The notes: generated from the sequence alone by a model not told the origin. A stretch of DNA of 64,000 nucleotides from Zygnema cylindricum (GCA_037447655.1 JBBHKE010003498.1:276643-340642); one strand, 5' to 3'. Positions 47,258 to 60,094 are shown, numbered from the stretch's first letter. Translations and numbers: made by a program.

Positions 47258-48470
47258 TGTACAGTTCAGTATAGTACTGTACTGTGCTGTAGTTCTAAAG
47301 TCTAAACTCTGAAACTGCCGACGGTGTCGCCGTGCTGCTCGTTCCTCATCCGCAGCTGCCACGCGTAAGATGTTTGCCACTATACGCGCCTTTCATTTTT
47401 GTGCCACGTCGCAAATTCTCTTCTACGCCGTGTATTTCTTTATGCCACGTTGGCACGCTGAAGTCACTCGACTTTCAAAGGAAGGCACCATAAAAGTGCG
47501 CGGTTCACACAGGTAGATCTTTGTCATCTTTTCCGTGAGTGGTTGTCCAGATACACCACGTCTGAGTCAGCTTTATGTATCTTCCTCAGGTCAAAGATGA
47601 AATACTTCGCAATACGTTGACGCGAAGGTTGTTAAATTATGGGCGGAGTACGTATATTATTACGCTTGCAGAGCTTGACGTGTGGTCAAGGAAAGCCATC
47701 AATGTTGCTGCCGATTGGCTCATAGAGCGCACAGAATCTTTCGCGGTGGATAAATCCCAAACCGGTAACGTCCGTCCATTTTCTCAACTCTACGATTATA
47801 GGCTCGTCTACAAAAATGGGACCAAAGCGAAAAATGGACGGCGATTAGAGTTTTGTAAATCCCTTACCTTACCAGCAGCGACTCAGCAAACCTGTCCGGA
47901 CACCCCACTTCAAACATGATCTACAGTGATACATTCATTTATCCGATGAATCATTTACTGGCGGAAGATATTTTTAACGGACGGCCGAGAGAACGCCATG
48001 CCTCGCTGAGTCGTCCTTTGCACCTTGGCCTCTGAGCGCTCGCCGGAACAGATCCTCCTTTAACCCAAACCCCAATCCCTGATCTCCTTGTCGCATGCTG
48101 AACCCTTTGTGGCTACACGTGCTCCCTTCCTTCTTGGCCTCGCGAATCAAAAAGTCACCTTACTCTGCCACGTCACGTCGCGCTGCGTTTTGTGACAGCT
48201 TGTCACGACACCTTGCGAACTCTGCATCGAAGGAATGTATCTTACGCTACAAGGCCGTGACAAGCTGTCACACTTGGCCCAAGGTCAGCCTGTTCAAAAG
48301 CTCGTCTGACATATGGTGGCCAGGGAGAAGCAGGGAGCAGCGTAATCTTTTCGTCACCTTTCTTTCCTTGCATCGCTTTGATTTGACTCGTCCGTACAGT
48401 TGTAATAGCAAGCCTGTCCGTACTAGGTATACAGATTACGTTGCTACTTCATCCGTACGTTTTTGAAAGG
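47258..48470. other. Upstream region of the desaturase gene, no supported gene
   Basis: Frames of 114 and 123 codons at 47575-47919 and 48095-48466 resemble nothing I know and show no repeat or splice logic. A near-perfect inverted repeat lies at 48191-48272. This stretch is less AT-rich than the transposon DNA to its left and likely contains the promoter. Confidence 0.4.
48191..48272. other. Inverted repeat, 16-bp arms
   Basis: TGTGACAGCTTGTCAC (48191-48206) is the exact reverse complement of 48257-48272; each arm is itself nearly palindromic. It lies about 500 bp before the desaturase start. Function unknown. Confidence 0.8.
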
Positions 48471-48488
48471 TTTATATTGGACAGAGAA

Positions 48489-48660
48489 GAAGGGCGGAAG
48501 GAAGGAAGGGAAGGGACGAGTTAACTTTTTCTTGTAAGAGATAGGTTATATTTCTACTTCATCCATCCGTTATTGCAAGTTTACAAAGGAGAGAGAGAGA
48601 GAAGGAAGGAAGGAAAGAAGGAAGAAAGGAAGGAAGGAAGGAAGAAATCAAGGAGAGAGT
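48489..48660 (+). promoter_or_regulatory. Probable 5' leader with GA/GGAA purine run
   Basis: GGAAGGAAGG and GAGAGAGA runs lie between 48489 and 48660. A weak TATA-like TTTATATTGG is at 48471. No ATG occurs between about 48480 and 48767, so the leader would have no upstream AUG. The transcription start is a guess. Confidence 0.4.
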
Positions 48661-48766
48661 TTTATTCACATTTTTTTGTTATAGGAATTTGCAGAGAGTT
48701 TTTAGATTGGTTTAAAGCTGATCAGGTTTTTGGATCCAGTGTTAACTCAAAAGTATATCATATATT

Positions 48767-51700
48767 ATGGCTGTTTCTTCAACAGTAATAGCTGTTGGTA
48801 TTGGCAAGGGCCTTTGTTCTCCTGCAAGTATTTCTCACCTGCGATGTGAATCTATTCCGAAAAAGAAGTCAATTTATGAACGGAAAGTAGGATATAATGG
48901 CATTACAGGAATGTGCTCTTCTCCTTCTCCTTCTCCTTCTACCTCCAGTTCCTTAGGGTTTAGATCATCTATGTTTTCTGGAACAATTATTAGTCTGGAC
49001 AGGAAAGGAAGTAAGGCTCAAACTGGAAAAAGGTTCTCCTTACAAGTTAATAATGTATTAGAACGGATCAAAGGAGAACAAGTGTTAGGAGAACAAGATG
49101 TAGTAGATTCAGGGGTTTTAGGAACAGAAGATTCTTCTTTTTCACCAGAACTAGGGGGTTTAGGTGTACCAGAAGAAGTTTCTTCATCAAGTGGATCCCG
49201 GATTTGGTTGTCAGATGTGGTAGAGCAAAAGAAGAGGCCTTATTTTTTGAATAGAGAGTGGACCAAAAAAGATTTGAGTTATGCGATTTATATGGTGATT
49301 GTCCATGGTCTCTGCTTGGCCGCCCCCTTCACTTTCTCTTGGGACGCCTTTGGAGTGTTTGGAGTGATGTATGTTATCACAGGTGAGTTTTTTTTGCAAC
49401 ATTTTGTTACCCTTTTGTAGTTCTGACCAGTTTTGCCCTTTATTAGTCTGGATTCCATCACAGTGAAGCTGTTTTTCGGTGATGTATGTTATCACATTTT
49501 TTAGTCCGGATTTTCTGATTTTAGATTTGGTCAGCTGAATTTCTTAGTCTGGTTTGTACAACGATCTGAGGCTTTGGAGTGATGTATGTTATATCGGTGA
49601 GTTGTTTGCAACAGCAGCTACCTTTTTTTTTATTCAAAGCCTGGATTTTTTTTTATTCTAAGTTTTGACCAGTTTGACAGATTTTTATTTTGCAAATTAT
49701 CACACTTTAGCTGTTTCTGGAACAGTTTGTACCATTTTTTTACTCTGGATTTTTAATTACAGTTTTAAGCAATTTTGATCTATTTTGCACAACTTTTCCC
49801 TCAGAATCTTTTCACAGTTAGATTTGGCCGATTTTCTTTCTGAATTTTCTGATTCTAGTGTTGACCTATTTTTTGGTCCGAAATTTATAACTCTGGACAA
49901 AACATGTCTTTTTTTATGTGAATGGATGCATTAGTTACTATGCGGTGTTGAATATAGCCTCGATCTTCAGTGTTTGTATTTTGGTTTTCAGTTTCTTCTT
50001 TTAACGACTAACCAAAATCCTTTTTTTATTTCATTTTATTTAATTTATTTAACAAATATTCCACTTATTGCGGTGCTGGGTTCCAACCATTACTACCAAT
50101 GATGCTTGATGTTTTTTTCGTATGGGTTTCTAAAAGATGTCACATTTGTAAACTCTCACTGTTACTCTTTCTTTAGTGTAGGTAAAAGCTGTCAAATCTG
50201 CTAAAACTTCAAATGTTTTTTTTCTCTTTGTTTATTTCTTTTTGAGTTGTCTACTGGTTTCCTTGATTGCGAAGCTTTTGAAATATTTCGGTAGATGGTT
50301 TTTTGAACTATTTCGGTAGATGGTTTTTTGAACCTGAAATGTTTATTTAAATCCAAGTTTTGTGTTAATCAGTTCTTATGTTTTGTGAATGGTGTCTAAA
50401 CTGACTACTTCATGTAAATTTTGTAAGTTATGTTTATAACCAATTTGTTTGTTTAATCAATACTCGTTATGTATTAGACCTCTCCAAGGACTGTAAAATT
50501 TATGTCCCTTTTTTGGAAGAATGTTGGTAAGATTTGATGATATTTTGCAATTTGTTTTCATCGTTAAGTGATATCAGACCTTTTATAAGGCCGGCTTTTG
50601 TACTTTATGTCATTTTAACATGTTGTCATTTTAATGTGGTTGGGTGCAGGAATGTTTGGGATAACATTGTCTTATCATCGGCAACTTTCTCATAAAAGTT
50701 TTAAAACTCCAAAGTGGTTGGAATATGTTTTTGCTTATTGTGGTGTACAGGCAGTGCAGGTGTTCCAGCCTTCCTTTCTTTTCTACCTCTCTTTCGCTCC
50801 CCCCACCTTTCCCTCTCCCCCTTTCCCTCTCTCCCTCCCTCTCGCTCTCTCTCTCTCTTCTCTCCCCTTCTCCTTCCCGCTCTCCCCTGCTTCCCCAACC
50901 TCTCTCTCTCTCTCTCTCTCCCCCCCCCCTTCTTCTCGCTCTCTTCCTCTTTCCTCTCTCTCTCTTCCTCCTGTTTTTTCTCTCCTACTATTCGTATGGC
51001 ATTTGAATACTCTAGACTTGTTTGAATTGTTTGTTCGCGATTTGTTGACTGTTTTCTATCGGTAGAGACCCTTTTTTTGTGATGACAATTAATTCTTAAA
51101 ACAGAGTGTGCCTTCGGTTTTTACATTTGAAAACCTTCATGTGTTTTCTGTGTTTGAAAATGTTGTTTTTTTAAGCTGAACTTTTTGTGATAAATGTGAC
51201 AGTTAATTATGGTGCCATTTGACTGTTTTTACGAAGTGGCATCTTATGACAGTTTTACCCATTTGCCTTTTCTAGGACTATAGATGTTCTAAGTAACATC
51301 AGGTTGAGATGATGGTATTTTAGTGGAGCAATTTTCTGAGTAATATATGTTTCAAGCAACATTTTTTTCAAGTAATTTGACGTTTCAAGTAATGTTATGC
51401 TATGCTTCAAAGAATGTTAAATTGCGAGAAATGTTACGCGAGGAATGTTGTGTTCCAAGGAATTGTTGTGTTCCAAGGAATTGTTGTGGTCCAAGGAATA
51501 TTATGTCCCAAGTATGTCCAAATGTTATGTCATCTCATTATGTTTGATGATGGTATGTTTGCAGGGTGATCCTTTGGAGTGGGTGAGTGCACACCGCTAC
51601 CACCACCAGCACTGCGACACTCCCATGGACCCTCACACCCCCTATGAGGGATTCTGGCATAGTCACATGGGCTGGCTTCTAGACGACAAGGCCACACAGG

Positions 51701-53644
51701 AGAGGGTAAGTTGACTAGACCCCATCATCTCATGGCTTTCCTTCTTCGTTGGAGGTTTTTTTTGTTAAGCGAGTCACATAGGCGACGAAGCATATTGCAG
51801 TTTTGTTTGTTTGTCTGAGATTTGTTTTGTTTGGAAAGTCCATTGCTTTGTCTATTTTTTCAGTTGACCAAACCACACATGCTACACCTTTGTTGTTTCG
51901 TTTGAGAACAAACTATATGGTGGATCCTCGCGACTGTGTTCTCTTTTTAAGTATGGTATGACTTGCAGAAATAAGATAATACTTGTCGTGCCCTAATAGC
52001 TCTGAAAATCTGTGGAAATGGATGGTGTGCCGGGGTTTTGATTATGTGAGATGACTTGTGTGATTTTGCAGGTTGGCAGGAGGGGAAACATTGGGGACAT
52101 GGCAAATGACCCTTTTTATCTGTTTATTGAGAAGACTTATCCTCTCCATATAGCTGCAATGGCGGGAGTTCTATTTGCCTTGGGAGGTATTCCATACCTT
52201 GTTTGGGGAATGGTAAGCTCTATATCTGATGCATTTTTTTTTTCAACAACTATGTTACACTCCAGGAGACACAGCGAGTATGGCATTATGTCTTAACGTA
52301 GTTATGTAAACAGTTATAGATGTTACGCTCTATCAGAGGTAATATGATGATCTGTTTTTGTATATCTATTGGAATTATAGTCCAAATTGTTCAATCCAGA
52401 GGTCACGCTAAATGTTTATTTGTCGAGCTGGTGTGATAAATGAATTAGTTATCATTACATTGATAAGAATTATGAGTGGGCAATTGATTGAATGTTCTCT
52501 TTGTATGGTAGTAATTTACTCTTTAGCTTGGTAATGATCTCTGTAACCTCGTAATGTAATTTAGGAATTGCTCTGTAACTTGTGCAGATAAGACTTGCGG
52601 TAGGCTAGCTGACGTCTTAGTACCTTTATTTCACTTGAAAAAGTGTACCGTTAATGTCCTCTGTAACTTAGTTTTCTTCTCTGTAACCTAGAAACCTCCT
52701 CTGTGACTCAGTAACCTTCTGTAACTAGTAAGTTTCTCTGCGACTTAGGAATTTTCTCTGTTACTTGGTAACCTTCTCGGCAACCTTCACCGCGACTTAG
52801 CATCATAACAACCTTCTATAACTTTGTAATTTTGTCTGTTGCTTAGTAACCTTCTCCATAACCTTCTCTGTGACTCAATAACCCTCTCTGTATCGTAGGA
52901 GCCTTCTCTTTAACTTATTGATATTCTCTGTTACCTTGTAACTTCCTATGAGACTCAGTTTTCTCTGTCCTTTAACTCTGCAGGCGGTTCGGGCAGTATG
53001 GGTGTACCACATCACATGGGCGGTGAACTCTGCGGCGCATGTATGGGGCAGCCAGTCATGGAATACGGGCGACTTGTCAAGGAACAATTGGTGAGGCCTT
53101 TCTCATCATATTCCACTGGAGATTGATTACAGTCCACTACAGACTATTGCTTTCAAATAGGAGGGATGTCATGTCATTTGACGTGTCATGCGATATGTAT
53201 TGTCTGCATCGTCCTCGTTACAGGGAATCTTGAAAGGAGGTGATCATTGTCTTTCTGTTCCGATTGTTTATTTCTGTTCGGATGTGTATGTTTTTTCACC
53301 AGAGCATTTTGATTGCATACTGTCATAAAGATTCTTTTGTACACTTGCACATAACCTTATTAGTTTCAGCTTCAAATGGTAAGTCTAGTTTTAGAAATTA
53401 AATTTATTTTTTATTGGTATTGTTGTTTTCCATTTTTTTCAGGTGGGTTGCGATGTTGGCCTTTGGAGAAGGGTGGCATAACAACCACCATGCTTTTGAG
53501 TACTCGGCGCGTCATGGTCTCGACTGGTGGCAATTCGACCCGACTTGGTACACTGTCAAACTCCTCGAGGTTTTGGGACTGGCAACCAAAGTGCGTTATC
53601 CCACAAAAGAACATATGAACAAGCTCGCGTTTAAAAAAGCTTAA
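48767..53644 (+). CDS. FAD5-like: Plastid-type acyl-lipid desaturase, six exons (FAD5/ADS family)
   Basis: Exons: 48767-49382, 50650-50759, 51565-51705, 52072-52212, 52984-53090, 53443-53644. All introns are GT-AG, and the joined frame is 1317 bp (438 residues). The family uses a di-iron centre to introduce a cis double bond into acyl chains; Arabidopsis FAD5 makes the delta-7 bond in plastid galactolipid palmitate, and relatives are delta-9 enzymes. Three His boxes are complete: HRQLSH (215-220), HRYHH (252-256), HNNHH (384-388). Hydrophobic segments lie near 172-188, 194-214 and 313-356. Residues 1 to about 155 are Ser-rich and not part of the core, consistent with a plastid transit peptide plus linker. 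GEGWHNNHHAFE and WWQ are typical of the family. The start is the first ATG, followed by G. Regiospecificity cannot be read from the sequence. Confidence 0.95.
50780..50985 (+). repeat. CT-rich polypyrimidine tract in desaturase intron 2
   Basis: About 200 bp of C/T just inside the intron 2 donor (intron 50760-51564). The same intron has three 18-bp units of TTGTTGTGTTCCAAGGAA type at about 51440-51500. Frames across it are artefacts. Confidence 0.85.
52510..52980 (+). repeat. Degenerate repeat filling the 3' half of desaturase intron 4
   Basis: Units near TTCTCTGTAACTTAGTAACC, roughly 20-24 bp, recur about 18 times and continue to the acceptor at 52983. Each unit couples a TAAC-like word to a pyrimidine run. 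Confidence 0.75.
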
Positions 53645-54160
53645 AAATCCATCAAAGAAAAGCTCAAGAAAAGCTTATAAAGAGCTTAGGAAATACATAT
53701 AAACCGGCACGTAAAATGGTCATTTAGAAGAACCAAGTCTGTTTGGAGTAAAATGTAATGACGATGTGGGAATAGCGCGAAAGAGAGCGAGAGATTGTGA
53801 AATTAGTTAGTTGCCTCGGAGGAGGAGAGATGTGAAATGGAAATGAAACGAAAAGGGAGAGATAGTAGACCAGGAAATGAGATTTTAGGGCTGGCGAACA
53901 GCTGTTGAATTGAGAACACCTATGTGGGAGTTAGAGAAATGGGGCAAGGATCATCTTTTCTTTTCTTTTTCCTTTATTTTTTTCTTTTCCTTTTCCGTGT
54001 ACATGTCTGGTATGAAAGCTCCAATCTTCTTTCTATTCTACTACTACTATGGGAGTTAAAAGGAGGAGGGAAAGGAGGTGGAGGTTTAGGAGAAAAGGGT
54101 CTGTAAGACTTTTCCTTTTTGTTCCCCAATAGGAAAATGAATAAAAATAAGTTCTCAGTC
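53645..54160 (+). terminator. Desaturase 3' untranslated region with polyadenylation signal
   Basis: AATAAA at 54140-54145 is the best candidate signal, about 500 bp past the stop. The stretch has no frame of its own. Confidence 0.5.
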
Positions 54161-55440
54161 AACGTCGCCCTCTTCGTAATCGTGTAAGCTATTCTAATCT
54201 ACTCTATTTGTTCCTATTCGAGTTTTCCCCTTTTCAACCATGTGGCAATTGAAAAAAAAGGGTATTGGGAGTTTGTAGAAAACAAGTTTCTGGTATTTTT
54301 TGGGATATAGGAAGGTATAAGCAGTAGTCCTAGGTCCGAGGAGGGCTGAGAGGGGGAGAAAGAGAGGGAGAGGGAAGAGAGAGAAAGAGAGAAGAGTCTG
54401 TGTCTATCTTGCTTGGCTGTACTGTTCTAGTAGAACATACGAATGAGCAGTTCGTAGCATCTAATTCTTCCCTAGTGGATCCTTTTGTCCTTTAGTGGAC
54501 CCTTTTGTCCTTTAGTGGATCCCTTTTTCGTCAGTGGATTGACCACTTCAATTTTGTCAGTCTTCTCGAGGCTAGTTTATGTCGCTATGTCTTCTTTTCT
54601 GCAACATTTTTTTCTTTTCTGGACATCCAGAATCTGAAATTCTTAAGATGTTGCAGTGACCGGGTCTTCTGGCTTTCATTTTTCCGTTTTTCTGTTGTCT
54701 GTTTTTCTATTTTTTTTTCCGTTTTTCTGTTTTTCCCTTTTTTTTAAGTGGACTTGTAAAAGATGTGTTTCTTGATGCTTGCAGTAGGGTGTGCAAAAAT
54801 TGTGAGTTTGAAGGTGAGACTTCACTAGTCAATTGCAGGCTTTGGCCTTATTAGGAGAAAAAGTAAGGAATGAACTGCTTTGTGAGGTGTAGAGGAAGGT
54901 ACAGTGTACTGTACATCATGTTGTACAACTGTTTTTGTGTTAAAGAAATTTAGTTTGATAACTCTTGTTTGTGAAGTGTCCCATCGGAATTGGAACGGAT
55001 TGTATCGGAAAAGAGACCTAATCTGCATATATGTATAAAGAAAATTGCATGCGGAATGCTTGCGTTCACGTTGTTGTGAACTTTGTTACTTCAATTTGAC
55101 AATAGCTAAAGCCTTTTCTGTCAACATAATTCTATGTCGTGTAGCGAGTGTATAACTTCAACATTTGGCTTGTGAGCTTGCCTGTTTTTGCTGTCTGTCT
55201 TTCGATTGTATCTAGGACAAAAATTAAATAATATTTAACAACAAACTGTATTTCTATTGGAGATCTTAGTGGTGGAGTTTAGCCTGACATGGTACTAAAT
55301 ACTCATCAAGCGAACATTTTACTTTTTTTTTTGGTGTGTGAGTATACGGTTCATCATTGTCAGTGTTAAGGATTTATTACTGTTAGTAGAAGTGAAAGTA
55401 GACTGCTAAAAGATCTTCAAACGTTCATCTAACAATTAAT
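54161..55440. other. Intergenic stretch with GA- and T-rich runs, no gene seen
   Basis: A GA-rich run is at about 54340-54395, followed by three near-copies of CCTTTTGTCCTTTAGTGGA (54480-54535) and T-rich runs near 54700. No supported gene. Confidence 0.4.
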
Positions 55441-56459
55441 AATGGCCATTAAAATGCTGGAAAGGCAGGATAAATTAAAAAGCACGATGGTAAATCATCT
55501 GAGTTCGTGGGTACAAAAGGGGTGGCATGGCCAACACATAAAAACTACCAGGGCAATGAAACTAGAGAGAGGAATGGGAACAACAACAAGGCAAATAAAA
55601 GCACCCAAACCCAAAATGAAAAGCTCGGTAACACACAAATCCAAAACCACATCTCTAACACCATCTCAATTATCTATCTATGAAAAGCAACCCGGTAAGC
55701 CCCCCCAACCCGGGGGAGCACGTTGAGGGAGGTCCGGAACAAGGCGACGATCCATAACCGAGATAGCTGATCGGAGGAGAATAGAAGCCTGCACTCGCTG
55801 TAAAGCCACAGATAAGCGTTGACGATAAAAAGATGTAAGGACCGAAGGAGGAGGGCTCCCAGGTCCTCGGCGCTCGAAAGCTCGTCGAGCGCAAGTACGG
55901 AGAAACTCGTCCATTGCAACACCCACACAACCAAAGAAAGGAGGAAAAACTAATAGGAACGGCAGATTGAAAGGCAAAAATGGGATAAAAAAATTTATTC
56001 AGGGAGGAGCTTCAAACCCGTCAACAGACCCAGAGATTCACCAAAGCCCAAAACCATTCTGTACCAAACACACATCCGAAACACCATTAGGTGCGAACAC
56101 ATCAGAAACTCTGATTTACCATTCTCCCTCTTGTTGCGGGAATTGTGATGTTCTGTTGCAGGAAGCCAGATTTCACTCTCTCTATTATGTATAACATATT
56201 ACTACAAAAACATATATACAATAATATATATAATAATAATATATAAATAAAACCATCTATTGTTGACTTGGTAAGCATGTCAACTGTTTCCATAACAACT
56301 GACACAAAACAAAACTTTCACCATTTTGGAGCAACGCTACATGACTCATACTGTCTGGAAAGATCTTCCATCAGTAACAAAGGCTTAACCCAAGGTAGTC
56401 TTTCTAAAATCGACGTAGTCTTTCTAAAATCGACGCCTTAACACTGCAATTCACCACTC
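55441..56459. other. Unassigned stretch, locally GC-rich
   Basis: Bases 55690-55930 are GC-rich with overlapping open frames on both strands (up to 99 codons) that match nothing I know. Given element F to the right, it may hold the 3' end of that element, but I see no LTR. Confidence 0.35.
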
Positions 56460-57263
56460 GACTAAAACACGGAATTCAACGCAAGGTACCAACCACGTAT
56501 CGGAGGAATCGCTTCACCGGCTTCCCAACTGAATCTTCTTCGGGGCCTGACAATACCTGCTGAGAAGAAATCGTATTGTAAATGTGTGGCCTGACTTGGA
56601 CACCAAGGTACATGAGACAACTGAGATACGTGAGACAACCAATTGCCTCCTTCTACAGGACATCCACAGTCTCTAGATTCTTTAACTCTGTATTGAAATT
56701 TCGGGTCTAAAAGAGTCAAAGGAGGTTTGGCGTCCGTCATCAAGGGTCGCGCCAACACCTCCTTAAAATACTGTTTTTAACTTACTGTTTTTGACTTCAT
56801 AATTTCTTGAAATGTCACAAATAACTCCAATATTTCATTTCACCTTAATGCACACCCAAAAACTTTTTTACCTCATTAGTTCTCTCCGAACTATTAAACA
56901 CCTTAAGTCATCAACATAGACAGAAAAAATGACTTGACCTTCCCTTTCATCTTTCACATATACTCCAGAATCTGCAAGTGTTCCCACAAACCCAACATTA
57001 ACCCAACATTAACCCAACATCTCTCAACACCTTCTGTAGATGCAAGTAAAACTATATTATTGGCCTTGTATATATAACTGTATCTGTGTATTTTAGCCCA
57101 CGACATTAAATAAGGCCGCTGCCACGTCATGGATCATTACTCCAAATGCACCTTTAATATTAGGTGTTTGTTGCTTCTTTGGGTGTCTTTGTTTTACCTG
57201 TCATTTTTCTGTGTGTTCGTTGCTTTTGCCTTGCTTATCTTTTTTGTTTTATTCCCTTCACAT

Positions 57264-57486
57264 TTACACCGCTAATCGTTATTAATGTTAAAGTTTTTTT
57301 TACCACTTAAAACACCTTTTCTCTGTGCACACTTGTCAGATTCTCAATTGGAGACAGCCAATAGGAAGGCGAGAATCTTGCCTTCCAATAACAATCATCG
57401 GATTGACAATCTGACAAGTGTGCACGAAGAAAAAATGTTTTAAGTGGCGAAAAAAACTTTAACACTAATAACGATTAGCGGTGTAG
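57264..57486. mobile_element. 223-bp CTACACCG-family element, almost a full palindrome
   Basis: TTACACCGCTAATCGTTATT at the left and AATAACGATTAGCGGTGTAG at the right are inverted. The inversion continues inward through TTAAAGTTTTTTT and CACTTAAAACA, and again at GTGCACACTTGTCAGATT with AATCTGACAAGTGTGCAC. RNA from it would fold into a long hairpin. Confidence 0.85.
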
Positions 57487-58516
57487 TTTTTCAGTTTTAG
57501 CTTGCTGCCTCCTTTTGTTCCCGAGGACTCAGATGGTTTACCATCGCGCTTTTTAATAAAGTCAGCTTTTTTTTTTAAATATTAGAGTCAAGGCAGTTTA
57601 TCGGCCAAGGCTTAAGAATATCAAATGCTCTAAATAAAACAAACGACATCAGAAACAGAAAAATAAAATCAACATAAGTTGCATCAATTTTTTGCGGTAA
57701 GGAAGAACTATACAGAAAGCTCACGGAAAAAGAAGTTGATATTACCACCAGCATTTGCCCAAATACTTCATCAATAACAAATTCTTCGGAGGTCCTCGGG
57801 TCCTAATTCAATCTGCAAAACGATTTTTGTAACCGCCACACTATGCCAGGTTTTATTGTCACCCCATTAAAACTTTCATATCGAGGTCACAATTCAAAAA
57901 ACTATCTCTACATCCATCTTATATATATTTTTTTTTTTTCGGCCGCACAATCGTCTCCAACGAATCAAAATTCGCCACAGGAGCATAATTATCCATACAG
58001 TCCTGTCCCTACTAAATCCGTACACATAAGTCTAAACTCCTACTTAATAACCTCACTAGAAGACACTGTATTGGTCTTGAACATGCACTTAACATCTTTC
58101 GCCTTCTTCCCAACTAGCACCTCTAATTCCAATTATCTTTAGTTCAAATTGAACATTTTATTAACTTGAACCACCGACATGTACTCTTTCTCCCTCAATG
58201 TCAATTCAGAATATTTAAAAATAAGCTAATATCCACTCAATGTCGTCATCTCATTATTGTCTCGCTTAGGTAAAGGAATGCGGATCCCTTCACATAGAAT
58301 CACTATTTTGCTATGAGACAAAATCGTTCTCTTTAGCCTCAAAATAGAGTAGCAGGACTTATACATTTCTCAAACGTTTTGGGCCGAGAAGAATATATCG
58401 GGTATACATGTTTTTTTCCCTTGGTCTCACGGGTTCTTCTACAAACCACATTAACAAGTTCGCTCATAAATGGTAAGATCAACCATCAACCATAGATGCT
58501 AATTTTTGACTCGTTT

Positions 58517-58542
58517 GAGTTCTCGGAGAAAGCCGAGAACTC
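58517..58542. other. Perfect 10-bp hairpin
   Basis: GAGTTCTCGG and CCGAGAACTC separated by 6 bases. No following T run; function unknown. Confidence 0.7.
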
Positions 58543-58730
58543 GGCGTACCATCAATACTGGTTAGTATAATATATTATTTTATTGCATTATTTAAATTAT
58601 ATTGTTATAATTATATTATATATTGTTACTGTCCATACTCTCAGAACTTCGTTGGAAAACTGAACCGGGTCTGACAGTTTTCTCCTTAGCTTGTGGGACG
58701 ACTTCATCTTCTATATCAAGTCCTTCTCTC

Positions 58731-58930
58731 TCTCTCTCTTTCTCTCTCTCTCCCTCTCCCTCTTTTTCTCTCTCTCCCTCTCCCTCTCCCTCTCTCTCTC
58801 CCTCTCCCTCTCCCTCGCCCTCTCCCTCTCCCTCGCCCTCTCCCTCTATCTTCCCCCCTCTCTCTCTCTCTCTTTTTCTCTATTTTCACTTCCCTTTCCT
58901 TTCCTCTTCCTCCACTTCTCTCTCTCTACA
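58731..58930. repeat. CT-rich simple repeat
   Basis: CTCTCTC, CTCCCT and CTCGCC units over about 200 bp. Ser/Leu/Pro-rich frames across it are artefacts. Confidence 0.9.
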
Positions 58931-60094
58931 AGCTGTTCTTACACATGTTTTTCCTCCAAATCAAGGGCAATGTCCTATTTTCTCGAAAACTTCATCACGG
59001 TACCTCCACATTGTGGAAATCCACAACCAACATGCAATTCCGATAAAAAAAAAATACGATACTTATCGTATTTTATGTTGTACTTTACGAAAACTCCATT
59101 CCGAGTTCTCTGGGGAAACTTCCTTGTCTTGAAGGTTCGCTCTATATAGAAGGCTGTCTGACATCCCTAAATCCTTAAGTCCTTAAGTGCCAGATAGACA
59201 AGACACGCCCACTCGAAAAACTCCTCGTTTGTCTTTTCCTCAATATGAGCGATCAATCTCTGGCTACAAACATAATTTGGTGTGAAAACTCCATTTCCCC
59301 CACATAAATATATTGTGCCTAGCGCCGTGGATCATGTCCCTAACTGTCTCCTAGAGGTTCCTATTTTTCTGTTCTGTAATTCCAATAGATTTAAATGAAC
59401 AAGAGGCAATGAGATAACTGCTTCCTTATCTCCCTCTTTTGAAAAAAATCCTTGAATGTTACGAATTCTCCTCCATTGTTTTACCCCCCTAGTTTTAAAC
59501 TTGCCTTCAGATTGTCTCTCAACCATAAAAACCCATTTCCTCCATTTCACCAACAAATCCTTTTTCTTCTTCAACAGGTATACGATGAGTTTTTGGAGTT
59601 GTCCACAATTATGAGGATAAATTGATTACCCTCCGAGCTTTTGATTTTTTCTAAGTTATGTGATTGACGTCTTTCCTCGATTGCGTTTTTCAAACACTCC
59701 TTATTGTGACCAGTACACCAGGTCACTAGTACACCTGGTCACTTTCTCATTGGCTGTATGTTCTATTCTAGACAAAAACTATTTCTAGATCATCTGTTTC
59801 ACGTTCTCATGAGAGGTATGACACAACCTATGGTGCCTTGTGCTCATGTTACCTTTCTCCATTAAAACATTCTCCACTGATGGAACGAGTGGCTACTATC
59901 GAATCTCCTCATAAGAAGCTTTTTGTGCATATAATCACTGAAAAAAACTTCATGGACCTCTGTACCGTGAGAGTTCTGTACCACATGCTTAAGTCCTCTA
60001 TCGTCGTAACCATATCTCCAACTTTTTGAATCCGAGGTACGATAATGAGATTCACGACACACTGGAAATAGAGAGGGCATTATAGAGCCTTGTC

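Noticed and set aside
47575-47919. 114-codon frame upstream of the desaturase
   Set aside because: It matches no family I know; codon pattern and context give no support.
48095-48466. 123-codon frame upstream of the desaturase
   Set aside because: It overlaps the inverted repeat, has no recognisable domain and is likely chance.
48573-48788. Upstream frame overlapping the desaturase start
   Set aside because: It has no ATG (it opens with TTG) and runs through a purine simple repeat.
50634-51065. 143-codon frame in desaturase intron 2
   Set aside because: It includes exon 2 but then reads through a GT donor into a CT tract; the splice model joins exons 2 and 3 in frame instead.
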